This document shows positions 47,346 to 61,208 of a stretch of 64,000 nucleotides of DNA, piece by piece (the first letter of the stretch is position 1; each line of letters starts with the position of its first letter). Source of the stretch: Mya arenaria (lineage: Eukaryota; Mollusca; Bivalvia; Myida; Myidae); the NCBI RefSeq assembly GCF_026914265.1, contig NC_069130.1:8593682-8657681 (forward strand), read 5' to 3'. The notes below the pieces were generated by a model, which was given only the letters and a program-made list of their open reading frames with translations, was not told the DNA's origin and did not search any database. Made by a program: the position numbers and the translations under genes.

Positions 47346-49589
47346 ATGGAGAATATCGTAAAAATGAATGTTTTGTCTGTTCTGTTTGCTGTATTGATTG
47401 GAGTGACTAGCGGTGGTAAGTACATTGAATTATACTTCTAACTATGATGAAATGAATCTTAATTTTACAACGTTGATAAACATATTTAAACCAGCAATTA
47501 ATAAATAGAAGTACATGCATTAATATATATATCAAACATTTCGCATATACACGAATTAGGAACATGTTGACATTTTAAGAATAAAAAAGTTGTTCTTTTT
47601 ATTTTAATAACAAGTTCACATGATAATGAGACGTTCCTGCGCACTGATATCTTAAACTTTTATCCGAATCAAAAATATAATTTTTATAAACATATTCCTA
47701 GCATCCCGTACTAGAAAAATATAAACGCTTGCGTACCAAAAACAACGATTTTTAAAGTTTCTGTGAAAACTTTCACTTTTGAACCAATTACTTTTCCCGA
47801 GACAAAAATACTATCACTGAAATTTTGGCTGAAAGCCTCATCCACAGATTTAACCGTCAGATTACTTAATTAATTTAAGATCATTGAAACCATATTTTTC
47901 AAATGGAATTTGTACAACACTCAAAAACTGCAATTTATAATAAATCTTATTTTACACATTAGCCCAGAAGTTGAAGTGTTATGAGTGCAGCAGCCTGACA
48001 GAACCCGGATGTGGGGAAACGCTTACCCTGACTCAAAGCGAGTCTGACCAGTATCTGCGCATGTGCGAGGGAGACCAGGTGGCTTGTACGAAGATTGTCA
48101 ATAAAGACAATAATAAACGTAATATGTGTAACATTATTTATATTCTGACAAGTTTTCTTAAAGCTGCACTCTCACATAGAGCGTTTTGACAACTATTTAA
48201 GTTCAAAATAATAGATGTTTTATGCATTTTCTTAAACCTTTAGTAATGGGTTAAGCCATAAAACATTAATTTTCGGACGGAAATAGGAAATTCTACGATC
48301 TGAATTTTTGTCACCAATCTTATATCATTGGTTTGCAGATATTTACGCAAAAATGCTCTTTCGAAGACAAAATATAAAAAAGTTGTAAAAATGGTATATC
48401 TGTGAGAGTGCAGTGTTTCTTTGAAATATAAATCGTCACGCATATCACGAACTACTGATCAACTTCGCGTGATGGCGTTTTACCATTCTATCTTTATTTA
48501 TTATTTTGTCCTTTCACTTACAGAATGATTTAAAAATGAGATAAAATAAAATAAATTTATTTAAGTGAATGGCTGAAATCCAACTATTGTTTTCATGTAG
48601 CTCTGTTCAGTAAGTGGGAGATTAGATCGCTAAAAAACAGAAAACACAACACAATCATGAATAACACAAGACCACTCTCTCGCTTAATATCGTGTCAAGG
48701 AGATTAATTAATATAGTGTTATCTTGTTTCACAATCGTTGTATGAAAAATAAGTTTGAATGTAACTAACCATGTCACACGGGTGTTACAATGCATTTAGC
48801 CACATGAGAACACTTTGTGTTGCTCTTTTTACTAACGTTAGGACGTGTACACTTGGAATTCACCTGGAATTATTTTGGATAGCCTCCGATGCTCATGGCA
48901 AACTTTTTTTAATGTTCGCCTGTCGGAAAAAAGGAAACACAACACAAACTGTATGACACAACTGTAGTAAGAATGTATTTTGTAGGGTTAGAAACGGGGA
49001 AACATTTTACAATATGAGGTCCCTGAGCCTATAGCTAAATGGTTATATTTACATATTCACTCGCCTTTTGCGCGTCCTTAGATGAACGCATATTCTTTCT
49101 ATAGAATTCATATTCCGATGAACGAAAACTCTTCGGAAACCTCGATTAAACGTCGATGAAACCAGTGACGTCATTTGCAATCCCACTGTTTAAAAAGCGC
49201 GATTCATATTGTGTTAAAAACACTGGAAGCGTTTAATTTCGATTAGCAAGCATACATTTTGAAATTAAAGAGTGTAAATATTAACATAGAAAGAATTGCA
49301 GTTCATATACCGATGAACCGGAATTCTAGAACACTTGATACTTAATAAAGTTCGGTTATACTTTTCAATTACAGAACATACACTCGTGACACGGAGTTGT
49401 TGGAATTCGAGCCTATCCGATTTACTGGACAGTGAATTCTTCACGTGCAGTGATATCATGAAATTGGGACAATCCTGCTATTGCAACACAAACCAATGTA
49501 ACGGTGCGAGTGATCTCCCATGTTCTTCCATTGTGACCTTCACTTTGGTCGGTGCCGCCATCTTGTTTGTTAAAAAGTTGCGTTTTTAG
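47346..49589 (+). CDS. Ly6/uPAR three-finger domain protein, probably GPI-anchored
   Basis: Three exons with matching phases: 47346-47415, 47963-48118 and 49375-49589 (TAG at 49587), giving 146 residues. Two in-frame ATGs (47346 and 47364) precede a hydrophobic signal peptide (VLSVLFAVLIGVTSG). The mature domain opens KCYECSS, the classical CxxC start of Ly6 domains, has a ladder of about ten cysteines, and closes CYCNTNQCNG (the C-N signature). It is followed by a hydrophobic C-terminus (IVTFTLVGAAILFV), typical of a GPI signal. The exon-2 donor (AAAC/GTAATA) is weak but required by phase. Ly6 proteins act at the cell surface in signalling, adhesion or immunity; the specific role is unknown. 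Intron 2 carries a MITE 40 bases after the donor. AATAAA lies at 49686. Confidence 0.85.
48158..48415. mobile_element. Partial palindromic MITE in Ly6 intron 2
   Basis: Starts TTAAAGCTGCACTCTCACA and ends CTGTGAGAGTGCAG. The left arm has an internal deletion. It sits 40 bases after the exon-2 donor. Confidence 0.8.
48722..48770 (+). mobile_element. 3' tail fragment of the second SINE family
   Basis: CTTGTTTCACAATCGTTGT and the following bases match the tail of the SINE at 24652-24900. The head and body are absent, as in a 5'-truncated insertion or a related LINE tail. Confidence 0.45.
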
Positions 49590-50542
49590 ATTATCTTTTA
49601 CTGAACTAGTTTATACTAATTCATAATCTACATCATGTGTTAGGGTTGTTTGTATACATGTAATTAGTTACAGTATTTGCCTTAAAATAAATCGTTTATC
49701 TGAATTGTGTTTTTGTACTGTTAAAGAGTAGAAATACACCTTTTGTATCCACTAATTTGTACCGACTTTGTTCATGGTAGACATTGTTTCATTTATACGC
49801 ACTTAAGACTTTTTAACTACATTAATAACGTTTTAACAAAACATATCACTGTTACAACCATGGTCATGATCAAAAATAAATGTTTCACCCACTGCTGTCC
49901 CTGATATTCTGTATGTAATTATGTTCAAATAAATCAAATTTGAGTAAGTTTTATCTATTGAGCATATCTCTGCATGACGTTATAAGCTGTCCCCGGTCCA
50001 GCTTCCTTCCTGTATGATTGTGATTACATTTCGTGCATTCATATTTTCTACACATACATCGACATATTTACGTTTGAAATGATTACATTATTAATTCGTC
50101 ATTTTTAATTCAGTCAGTAAACGAATAGATGCAAACATGCACTTTCGGATCATATTTAAATTTACACCAATCAGATGGAATTGTGTATTGTACTTACACT
50201 GGACAACGAATAAGTGGGGACACCAAATAGTATCAAATACCCTCTAAGTTAACTCACCCTACTACTAAAAATGTATAGAACTTCCGTTCGTCTGGAATCG
50301 TTTCCAATCGTCGAGAACTCTTGCATGTCGGCATTACTTACGAATCATTCATAACTGCTTATTACCGCACTGGAACTAATATAATAAACTCCTATTTCCA
50401 TTACCGTCACATGACCTGAATACTCCAACTGAACGTTGCTTCAAAGGTGGTTTGCCGAACATTTGTGTTGACCCTTTGTTAGCAATACGTATTGGTTTGA
50501 GTATTGTTTCCTGTCATGTGAGGTCGTGTACATGCATCTTTC

Positions 50543-50740
50543 TTTGAATCTCTGTTAGGTGTTGAGTCTCTGTTAGGCGCTGAGTATATGTAAGACGTTG
50601 AGTCTCTATAAGGGAGTCACTGATAGGCGTTGAGTCTCTGTTAGGCACTGAGTCTCTGTTAGGCTTTTAGTCTCTGTAAGGCGCTGAGTCTATGTTAGGC
50701 GTTCAGTCTCTGTTAGATGTTGAGTTTTGCGCTTAGATGG
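50543..50740. repeat. 18-bp degenerate minisatellite
   Basis: About ten units of GTTGAGTCTCTGTTAGGC with point changes and some spacing shifts. No coding signal. Confidence 0.8.
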
Positions 50741-50821
50741 TGTCTGTTTTGCGTTGATTATTGAGTCTTTGTTCGACGTTGAGCGTCAGTTCGATGTTGA
50801 GTTTCTATAATACGCTGATTA

Positions 50822-51060
50822 TAGCAAGTTCGATTCCCCGCCGCATCTCTAAACAAATACTAATCGTCTTCCGGGAGGGACGTTTAATGGGAGTCCCGTG
50901 TGACAGTGCTATACAATGGTGTACGTTAAAAAACCTGGGTAGCTCTAACCAGGGGTACATTCTGTCTGTGCACTATGCTCCCAAAACATAAAATGACTAA
51001 CAATCCTAACGGAGCACTCGACGAATGGGCAACGCCCAAGAGCAAGTATAAATAAGCTTA
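50822..51060 (+). mobile_element. 5'-truncated SINE (third type)
   Basis: Begins at a B-box-like GCAAGTTCGATTCCCCGCC. The body contains GGGAGTCCCGTGTGACAGTG, TGTACGTTAAAAAACCTGGG and CATTCTGTCTGTGCACTATG, and the end is CCCAAGAGCAAGTATAAATA. The A-box half of the head is missing. Confidence 0.65.
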
Positions 51061-53125
51061 CATACCACCACCATAACTGGCTATTAGACAAGTGACATTT
51101 CAATTAATATTCTGTAAATTTAAACGTTTTTGTTTGTCATTCATTTTCATCTAATAAGTTATCTTTACAAACCAATTCATGGCGCCGGCGTTGGTCTTTT
51201 TTGTTTCCGATGGTCTACGATGTTAGCACGTGCGACGAGGATTTTTATCGAATATTACAAGTAACTAGCTACGACTGTTTTCAATGATTAAAATATTGTG
51301 AACAGTTTGGCGAGTCGACAACAATTTTATCATGTTTTTAATATTGCTTGAAAATATACAAATACAATCTATAAATAGCCACAAACAATACTTGATATTT
51401 ACATGCATTTCTTTGAAACTATGTTGTGCAAATATTACGTTAGTTATTGCAATGACAACTAATCATCAGAACACCAGTAGAACAATTTAGTCAATTAATT
51501 TTACGTTTACTTTGAATGCAACATTTGCCTATTTCTTTTAATAGATTTATTTTTGGTTTTTATTCTGTTATCAAATTGTTTTCTCTAATTCGACCAATTG
51601 CGAAGTATATAGCTTGGTTTCTTTAAAACATACACCTTTCACAACTTCTGCAAACTCTTTCCAGTTCCCATTGACATGTCAACCACGCACAAAAGAGTGT
51701 ATAATACATTAACCATTGGAATACCAATCAATTAAATTAATCAATTACAGAAATATGTGAAACTGTGTCCGAAAACACATGAGGCAGCAATATCTCGACT
51801 TCGGACAGCAGTCATTTTGTCTGGTACTTGCTCGCATTGTATATGGTTTCCTTAGACAACATATACACAATAATAATAACACAAAATATAGAAAATGCAT
51901 ATGGAATCCCTTGAACAAATGAATGAAACAAACAATTAATAACACTCCTTTTATTTCATACAAGAACAACATACAGCCTATTACAGGCTTGGAAACTAAG
52001 TAACTAAGTAAACGGTTAAAACAACAGCAACTCACAAAATTGGTGTGTATCTCTGACAAACAAATGTTATAAACTTCTAAATACATATCATAATTACCAC
52101 GACTCGAAATAACGATAAGTAATGAAACGATGTGTTTTTAGAGAATCAGACATGTAACCTGTATCATGTATTCATTATTGTTACATAATTTCTGGGTCGC
52201 TGAAAACAGACCGTTTTAACAGACTTACTTTTTAAAAGGTGTTAACCTGTGGTATGAAGTGTTTTATAATGTATAGAGGCTGATTTCTGCAAGTATCGTC
52301 TATTTGGTGTGTTTTTTGTCGTGAGAACCAAAACGAAACGACAATATTTGATTTTAAATTCGTTATTGCGTTTTTTTCGATGTTGTGTTGCAGGCGACAG
52401 AACTGCGAGCGAAAACCGTAATAGACAGACATAATTGTAAATAAATTTCAAATGTCTTTGCTCTGTTTGATTTCTTTGATGTTTAATTCATAATGTTGTC
52501 TTTTTCTTTGGGTACAAACGACAAAAAATGAGTAAAAATGCTGAATATCTGGCAACGAATCATGACAAAGAAGCTTTAAATTACTAGAATAACCAGAAAT
52601 TAACATAAGGAACAAAACTATATAAAATTACGTCGGTATTTCGTTCACAAACAGACGCGATTTACCATACAACAGAACACATAAAAAACAATTTGTTTCA
52701 TGTGAATAAATTCCGTCAAATAAAACCAAATCGGCATCATTTGCATTGTCTTTGTGACCTCTGTAAGACTTATCCCATTAGTGTGTTGATATTGGTTTGA
52801 CCCTACGCCAAATCCAATGTTGACACGCCCAGAAGATTAGTCAAGCAATTATAAAAAGAGACTATTAAAATTGAAGACAATTATCGAGTTGCAAAAATGC
52901 ATTATAAAATAAGCAGTAATTGTCGGGTTACTTTATTTGATCGGAAATACTTAAGACTAATCTGATAACCGGATATAAAACCGGAACTATTTTTTCGTCT
53001 AAGAAAAATTTCGTGGCAACCAACCGAATGCCATGTCGACTGTCCGACAACTGTTCAATCAGTGTGTATATCAAAGCGTTTCGCCATAAAGGTTCATTGT
53101 AACTAAAGACAAGAAAATAAATACT
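51061..53125. other. Intergenic, no gene seen
   Basis: AT-rich. Frames at 51745-52086 and 52232-52451 (minus) lack family similarity and splice support. Confidence 0.4.
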
Positions 53126-53126
53126 A

Positions 53127-53340
53127 TAAACTATAAACAGATATAATATATCAAGGCTACATATTCAAATATCCGATTATAGAGATATACCTAAAACATA
53201 ATTAAACTATAAACAATTGCAATATAACAAGGCTACATATTTCAATATCCGATTACATTGATATACCTAAAAATAATTAAACTATAAACTATTGAAGTAT
53301 TAAGGTATTCAAATATCCGATTTCATAGATATACCCAATA
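53127..53340. repeat. About 76-bp tandem repeat, three units
   Basis: Units start near 53127, 53204 and 53279. Each contains AAACTATAAAC, CAAATATCCGAT or a close variant, and GATATACC. AT-rich and non-coding. Confidence 0.75.
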
Positions 53341-55180
53341 TTCATATACATTACAAGTGTGCACATTTTTAAAGACACACTGCATACCCTTTATAGAATA
53401 GTTAAAAAGTAAACCTTAATCCATTGACACTTATTTTAACATGTAATGCAGTTGAATTATGATGTAAAACAACAACAGACGGGAGGGGTGCTCAATAAAT
53501 AATGAAAAGCCATTTGATTTTCCGTATGAATGTGTTAATATGAGTAATGAGAAAACCTTATGGTCTTTCTGTCATTTGACCTAAAGTAACACGTACTTTC
53601 GTAAACCATTTAACGGTTTCTGGAACTTTGAATAGAGTAAAATCGGATATAACGGCAATGATTTAATAGGTGTCTGTCTGATCACAAAATTGATTTAATA
53701 TGTCATGCTGTTTTTGCACAAGAGAGTCTTAAACAGCGAAAACTTGTTAATGTATGCAAACTGACAGGGTTCGTAGCTCACTCATTAGTTCATAAGATAT
53801 GGTTTTATTCGGAAATGTGCTTAAATTAGCAGTCGATTGAGTATTGAAATGTAGGAATTGTTAAATGCTATAAGATAAAATATATTTGTATTCTTCTTTT
53901 TGGCTTGCTTCAGCACATTATAATACAGGGCCATCTATGTTTCTATGTCATTTACTATTGGAATAAGAAAAAAGATGAAGGATTTTCTTGTTTGCCTTTT
54001 GCCCGATAATGACTGAGAAAAAAAATAAAATTAAAAGAGGCTCATGAACAACCTTCTAGTACTCTTTTTCCGAAAGATTGATAATATATAGAGGATTGTT
54101 TAAAAGATCTAAACATCGATACGTTTTCTTAATTATAACCGAAATTGCATTATATATTAAACAACCCTCGTAGAGAATGACCACATTAAGTTGTTGTTGG
54201 ATGTTTTCATAATAATAATAAATCAACTATAATCAGAACACTTCATTAAGACTCCCATTGCTCCACAGATACACCCGGCAATAAGTATTAATAAATATGT
54301 TTAAATGCATTTAATGTATAAAACTATATCAATGCGACCTATGAACAAAACCTAAGGTAGAAGTAAATATTATGGACATAATATGTATACATTTTCTAAA
54401 AAACAAAACAATAAAAAAGCCATAGCACAAACTATCCTAACATATCGTCGCCATACATATGATATAATACTGCCTTTAAATACCAACTTCGTTAGCAAAG
54501 TCTCAGCATCCTAATGAATATACTACTACACCATAAGAAGGTTTAATAGAAAAAGAAAAAAACTAATATTAATAGCGTATCTACTTTTCCTTTTCTCTTA
54601 AACGACTTTAAAAATTGATGTGATTAGTGCCTGGATTAACATTACGGCACACCGTCGTTTCAGTCTGTACGTTTGACAAACGGACGTTTTCAAAAAGCAA
54701 ATTTTCTTCAAACGATCCAAATTGTGATTTCACGATTTTTACTACGTGTCGTCAGTATGACTTCGTGCAGAATATCAAATGCTTACGCAAAAAGCGGACA
54801 AAGGGCATTTTTTTCACTAAAATTATCATATATTGAATTGACTGATGACTCGGCTTTTTATATGGATGAAAGGTGTTTCACAAGGGAATGTTTTATAAAA
54901 AAACAGGTCATATCCGGTACCAAACATTCGCGTTATATACAAGTTAATGTTTCTTTTAATAAATAATATTTTCTAGAAAGTATAAGTTTGTAAAATTAAT
55001 TACATATTTTGCTTTGCATGAATAACACACTCTTGTTTCTAAATTTTGTTTTTTAAAGAAAAACAAACTTACATTTTCAAAGTATTTTTATAGCCTATGC
55101 TATGAACGATTTCAACATTAAAAGAAGAAAAGTAAAACATCTTCCAAATACCGTTGTTTTATAACGAACAAGAATCTTTT
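53341..55180. other. Intergenic, no gene seen
   Basis: AT-rich. Frames at 54627-54966 have no recognisable family. Confidence 0.4.
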
Positions 55181-58100
55181 TTATTTATTCACAACTGCAT
55201 GCCACACTCTATTAACTATATTCTCGTTTTTTCGTGCCAGTTCCTTCTCCGCCAGTCTTTCATTCTTTTCAGTTTCAAGTTTAAGGTTCCTTTCCGATTC
55301 TTCACGTTTTTTAATTTCAAGCCTATGAGCTGTCTCTACATTTTCACGTTTTGTTATTTCGTCACTACAAGTCTTCTCCAGTTGTACACGTTTTTGCTTT
55401 TCAAGTCTATGCTTCTCTTTGAGTTGTCTAATCTTTTCTTCCTTATTTCGACTTTTTTTCCTCCTGCAATGCTGTAATTCCATCTAGTATTTTCTTTTGT
55501 TCTTCCTTATTTGTTTCCAGAGACGCAATCTTGTGATGTAGTTCTCTGACTTTGTCGTCATGTTATTTGTCTCGCCTTTCGCGTTCTGCATCTAGCTTCT
55601 TCTGTTGCTCATCAAGCTCCTTCTTTTGTTTATCTAAAGCCTTTTGATTTCCTTCTGCCATTTCGTCCTTCATTCGTTCAAATGATTTTGCATTTTCTTC
55701 TTTCTCCCCTTAACAGAAAATTAATTATTATTGATAACGTAATGGTTAGAACTATTTTCAAATTAAATCTTTGACCACGGTTGCAAAAAACACCAACAAT
55801 TAACCATAAGTTCATCAATACTCTTACAAAGAATTTGGTAGCTATAGACTGTTATAATAAGTATTTTTGTTCCTTGATTGTTGTCAAAAAATAATTCTTA
55901 ATTTCTTGCTATAAAAATGTATCGCGTCTAACATTTAACCAATAAACGAAACACAAAATGTGGTTAGCATACCTCGTCATCAATCACTAAGCTGTTATCA
56001 CAAATTCGAAGCAAACTAAAATTCCTATTTTGCCAAAATGCAACATGTCAGAAAAGATTGATTTATCATGTTTGCATTAATTGGACAATAAAGTGCCCAA
56101 CTTGAACGTAAAGACGTAAGTTTTGTATTGAGGTCATCTTTGTGTTCTAAAGCGTTTTTTTTCAAAAAGAATCAGTCCCACCGAATTGCTGTTTTTCAGA
56201 TGATATCTTTTATCGACATACTCATAGTCATTTACTTATAGAGCCTACAGACTAAAGGGTATGCTATCTAGTTCTAATGACATAATTTCCCCTACTTGAC
56301 TTCCCGTTTCCGAAACAGACGGCCTGCCGCTCATCTTTTCGGGCTGAACTAAATTAAAAACCTAGGTTATACGTCCTTCGAAGTTATCTTCTGGTCAGAA
56401 AGTTTTTTTTATTTTGTTATAACTAGGTAGATTAAAGCTCTTGTTTTGTAAAATAATAGACCATGTTGTCAAACATTAAATCACTTTTGAACACACGTTT
56501 TATATTAGTCCCTATATGTTTCGGTTTGATGTCAAATGCTCGAAAGACAATCTACCAAAGATGCAACATTTTCATATAACTTTGTTTGGCTCTAAAAATA
56601 AAATGAAATAATCTAATATTAGTAAAATATTTAACACGCTAGAGGTCAAACGTTCTACAAAATTAATGCAACTGAGAAAGGAATTTACGTCCCCGTATGT
56701 GTAGGTCAAACTCATCTCCTGTACAGAAATTATGTCAAAATGATTATATCTGTGTAATCTTGATTAAATTTCGAGGTTAATACCGGTAGTTCATATAAAC
56801 CAACAGGCAAACTGTATCCGAAAGGATTGACTTAAAAATCTAACCTAATAAAGACCCAATCTCAAATCACGCCCGGAAGCATGCGATAATGAGTTCATGC
56901 TGGTAGATTTTGGAAAAAAGGTAATTCATAAAGATTATAGATATCTTAACGTGCATAATACGTTTTAAAGGATGAGCTTGACTTAAATGTATATTACACA
57001 CTATTTTTTTGTTCTTTAGATATTGCAAATAGGTTATTTCACATCCGATTTCAGTTGAAATGCAGAACAAAAATTTAAATCTGCAAAAACTATTCTCTAG
57101 GGTTTGTTTATCATTCATTTACTATGTTTTTGTAATCATCAAGTAATACTCTTTAAATGATACCGAATGCATTTGGGGTTACCAGGCTGTAAATAGTATT
57201 TTTAGCATAACATCAATTTCTTCTTACATCTTTAAGATACTTACTTTTCTAGATAGATTTTCTTAAATAGACCATCGGGTTTCTGTAAATTGCTTATCTA
57301 ACAATGTTGATGGAAGAGGCAAATGTATATTCTTTCTTCTGGATTGGAACATGTTCATGCATTCGTCTTTCACTCTTTCATTTTCGATTTTAGCAACCGT
57401 TGCAAATGCATCGTCAACATCAGGCACTGCTCCTTTTGCAAGAGCTTCAACATACGTTTTGGTTAGCGTGGCAAACACTGCAAAAGAAAACTCTTTGTAT
57501 GGTTTTGGCTTTTGAAATAAAAATACAGTGCCATGAATTAGTTTAAGCTATAAACAAAAGATGAGATTTTAAGGGTTTAATAAACAATTATACGTATTGA
57601 ATTATCAGAGAGTTTTCAAATATTTTTTTCTCTGATGCTGAAAATGCTGTTTATTTTTTCCAGAACATTTTAACAGATTTTCCGGTTTGAATTAGTTGCC
57701 AAAACAAAAAAAAGTTAAAGTAGGTATGTATCGATTACCCGATAAATTGTATGTAAATATAATCCAAGTAATCCAGTAAATTTCTAAAAAAACACACACT
57801 TTGCAATCGACTGAATACTGAAAAAAATGGCGTCGAAATAAAAATGCAACTGTCGAGTTATGTTGCGGCCCTTATCGAGCTTAATGTAAAATTTTTTTCA
57901 ATGGCATAGCTAGTGACGTCACACAAGTACCTGTTTCGGAGGTTATTTTGAACTAAGTGTTTTTGCATTTTCGTGACATTTAACATCTTTTTTAACATAA
58001 AGTTACTCATGGTGTGTAGTTTATGCAAAAGTTGCGATAATACACCTTTTTTCGGTCGTTACCATCTGAAAAAGCCCTTACAATAGTCTACAAAACACAT

Positions 58101-59170
58101 GCTACGCACTCTGGCTGAAATCAATTGTGCGGGCTTTTGCGACCTCACAAATGTGTATTTACACTGTAATAACGTCGAAGGCAAGATAACTGGTTCGACA
58201 GAAGAAGGTGACACTCGTAGGTACATTTTTTCATTTTCAGAGTACGACGCAAATAAACCCATTTACGTACATTCGAACTCACTTTTGCTCTATTGGTTGT
58301 ATACGCGTGTTTTAAATTAATTAGATCCGTTGACTGGTTTGCTAACTTGGAGTTGCTTTGGTTCCTGAGTGTAGATATATGAAAGAAACATTGTGGCAAC
58401 GGTCTGAAATCTAGGTGAAAGTTCTTGATAAGTAAGGGTTATTAGGTTTTCCAAAATTTCTATATCTCCAGGAGCTGGAAACGCAAAACATCTCCTTTTG
58501 TTTTGTGGAAAGAACTTCCTGATGCATTCACGGGGTTTATTGAAAGAAACACCTTTTCCCGTTTTACTTTCCAAGCTTTCTTCAAGATATTCGTCAGATG
58601 TTATCTGCCTACCATCTTTTATCAATCTCAGCTAGAAATCTCTCAAAGCGAGCACAAACCCGGGAAGGATGCTTTGCAAAAGAAGGTTATTCTCATCACA
58701 TCTTCTGCCAAATCTGATGTTTTTGGACATTTCAGACACAAATCTGTTTCATTAAGGTAAAATCAATAGAACAGTAGAATGAATACTAATTTAATTCATC
58801 TGGAACAATTAATCTATAAAATGCAATAATAAAACTTTATATTATGAAGAAAGGCATGAAAAGGGAAGACTATACCTCGAAAAACAGTTTTCTTCTGTAT
58901 TATGATGTACCATGTTTTGTAGTGATTTTGCTGTTTTATTATTAAGTAATATTAATAAAAAAAGAAAAAAATGTTGTTCAGTTTATTCTTAACATTTAAC
59001 TTTATACATGTGATAGGAATGTCGAATAAGTCTATATTTAATTTGCAAGCGAAGGGATACGTGAGTTTGTTAAAAGCCTCCTGATCAAACGCTCCTTTCA
59101 TGTTGTACACGAGGGTGCTGCACAGCAGTGTAGCAAGGGTGAAAATGCGGTTGTCATGGTTTGGATCCCC
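55181..59170 (-). pseudogene. Guanylate-binding protein (GBP), 5'-truncated and broken
   Basis: Minus-strand exons follow GBP order. 59170-59061 encodes NRIFTLATLLCSTLVYNMKG (end of the G domain). 58743-58322 encodes LPGFVLALRDF, KDGRQITSDEYLEESLE and RECIRKFFPQNKRRCFAF. 57477-57245 encodes LTKTYVEALAKGAVPDVDDA (helical domain). 55708-55181 encodes a Lys/Glu-rich coiled coil. Lesions: in-frame TAG at 58634-58632; no GT donor after VNGS near 58322; a frame change near 57275 before the GTAAGT donor; in-frame TAA at 55565-55563; a one-base shift in an A run near 55460. P-loop exons were not found upstream. GBPs are large dynamin-like GTPases in cell-autonomous immunity (family knowledge). Five independent defects make a functional gene unlikely. 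Confidence 0.85.
57150..57190. repeat. Short shared repeat fragment with the 35240 region
   Basis: AAATGATACCGAATGCATTT and GGGGTTACCAG resemble 35247-35276 (AAATGATACCAAATAATATG, GGGGTTACCAG). Likely remnants of one interspersed family. Confidence 0.4.
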
Positions 59171-60035
59171 CTGAGTCCACAAAAAAGATAATAAAGATAG
59201 TATCAAAAAATCGTATTTTTAAAACAAAAATACAACATCGGCAAAAAAGTTAAAATAGTCATCATCATGTGTTGTCGTAATATCGCTGAATTACTTATTG
59301 ATCCTTATTTCCGTATCTCTAACAAAAGTGTGCGGATTTTGTTTTGCTTCGGTCAGTTTTTGTTATATAGAAACAAATCCAAGAAATAGTTAAATCAAAA
59401 TAATATGAACGAAATTATATTCATGGACTGTATTTATTAATATTTTCAGATATTCCTTATTATTATTTTTTATTAATTGGTAAAGAATATGTGAGATAAA
59501 ACAAACAAAATTTAAGCTAAAACACAAACTTGTATGAAATATCATCTATTTACTTGATGACTATTTTCTAGGTATTGCTAGAGATCTCACTGAATTTTTA
59601 TTTGGATGGGTAAACACAAAAAAACACGTCCAAATATGATTACAGTTTAAACAGTAGGTCGTTTCTTTTTGCAACATTGAACAGCACTTGACAATGCGTT
59701 TTGAACAATGTGGACATGTTCTTTGAAATTCAGTTAAATGCCCATATCTGCCAGTCTTATTCTAAAAGGAGCAACGCAGCATCGAATCAAATAAACCTAT
59801 TTAGGTAGTACGAGGAAAGGCCCGAGCAAATGATTACAGGACGAATGGCTGTTAAAGAGTCAGAGCAGCACAGATTGAGCCTTTGACGATGCATATTTGT
59901 TCGGGATACTAAACTTGAACAGCTGGCACGAAACGTACACATATGTTAAGAGCAGCACAGTTTCAGTTTGAGAGTTGACGGTCGAAGATTTGGTTATCTC
60001 AGAAAATTCAAGGAGCAGAAATCAGGCTGAACATT

Positions 60036-60597
60036 TTGTTCACTACGGTTGATCCGATAAGTGTAAAGGAGATACGTGGATACAGAGGTTCTGCTTATGT
60101 TCATTGGGTAATAAGAACCAGCACAGTCAAAGTCCAATTCTCCTGCATGTATGGTGAAAAAAGAAGAACTCCACAAAACAGTTTTGCATTTACTTCAGAG
60201 AAAAGCTCAATGAAGTCATACGTTTCGAAACAGAGGCCTGACTGATACTACGACAAAATGGATCTCAACATAGCGTATTGGCGTATAATGTCGAATAAAA
60301 ATCCAGGCTGGTCACATCATCCACAATATAATTTTGGACAAATCAGTTCCGCAAATGACATTTGGTATGGTGATGTCCGGAGCGACACTCAACCATGATG
60401 AGGACACATTTCGGGGCTGCTGTTACAGGGATCACTATGTAGATGATGTAAGTTGGCTATCACAAACCTATGAAGGCAAATATCCCTACGCTTACCATCT
60501 CAACGTCTCCCAATCCTTCCGTGTCAAGAAGTATAAGAACAGTGTCTTTTTGTTCAGGATGGACTCTACACAACACCCAGATGCCTTTCGTCGTTGA
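60036..60597 (+). other. Unrecognised coding-like fragments
   Basis: Two frames, 60036-60245 and 60334-60597, have amino-acid composition more protein-like than nearby AT-rich noise (for example EIRGYRGSAYVHWVI, and FRGCCYRDHYVDDVSWLSQT). They are in different phases with stops between, and no splice sites clearly join them. I do not recognise the family; a decayed gene or transposon fragment is possible. Confidence 0.3.
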
Positions 60598-61208
60598 CTG
60601 TATTGTGTCACCGAGTGCAAAACCTTCATCATATACATATATACGTATTTACTCATTATTTGAATAACATGACTTCATGGATGTGTTCAACAGTCTTAAT
60701 ATTATTTATAAGCTTGCTTATTGGGAGCATGAGCCAGATTGACACTCAATGAGACACACAATGACACACTTAATATACCAATATAACAAAAATAATAACA
60801 TAATTATCATTACCAATGTTGGGGTTTCCGTTAAACAAAATACAGTAGCGATGGGATACATCAATATCTAAGTAACACTGGAATTTACTCAAAGCCATTC
60901 AGTAATCAGGTTATATGTCGAAAAGTTGCGTTTGTAATGTTTTGCAAAATGACCGAAAAACGATCTTTAATTCGACAGCTAAAAAAATACTTTTTGTGAT
61001 AATAATATCTGTACCTTGTAAAACAACAACAAAGGGGTAGGTTCACCGTAAATGGCATATGATGTAAAAACAAACGGTGCACGAAATCTATGTTAAGATC
61101 ACATATGAGCCTTATAAAATGTAAGTGTGTACGAAATGTGCTCTTTATCACCAAGAATAATCTAAAAACGTCAATTTTAGCCGCATTGTACAGATAAAAA
61201 ACGGATAA

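Noticed and set aside
54627..54966. 97-codon plus-strand frame as a small gene
   Set aside because: No similarity, splice signals or start context, in an AT-rich stretch with overlapping alternative frames.
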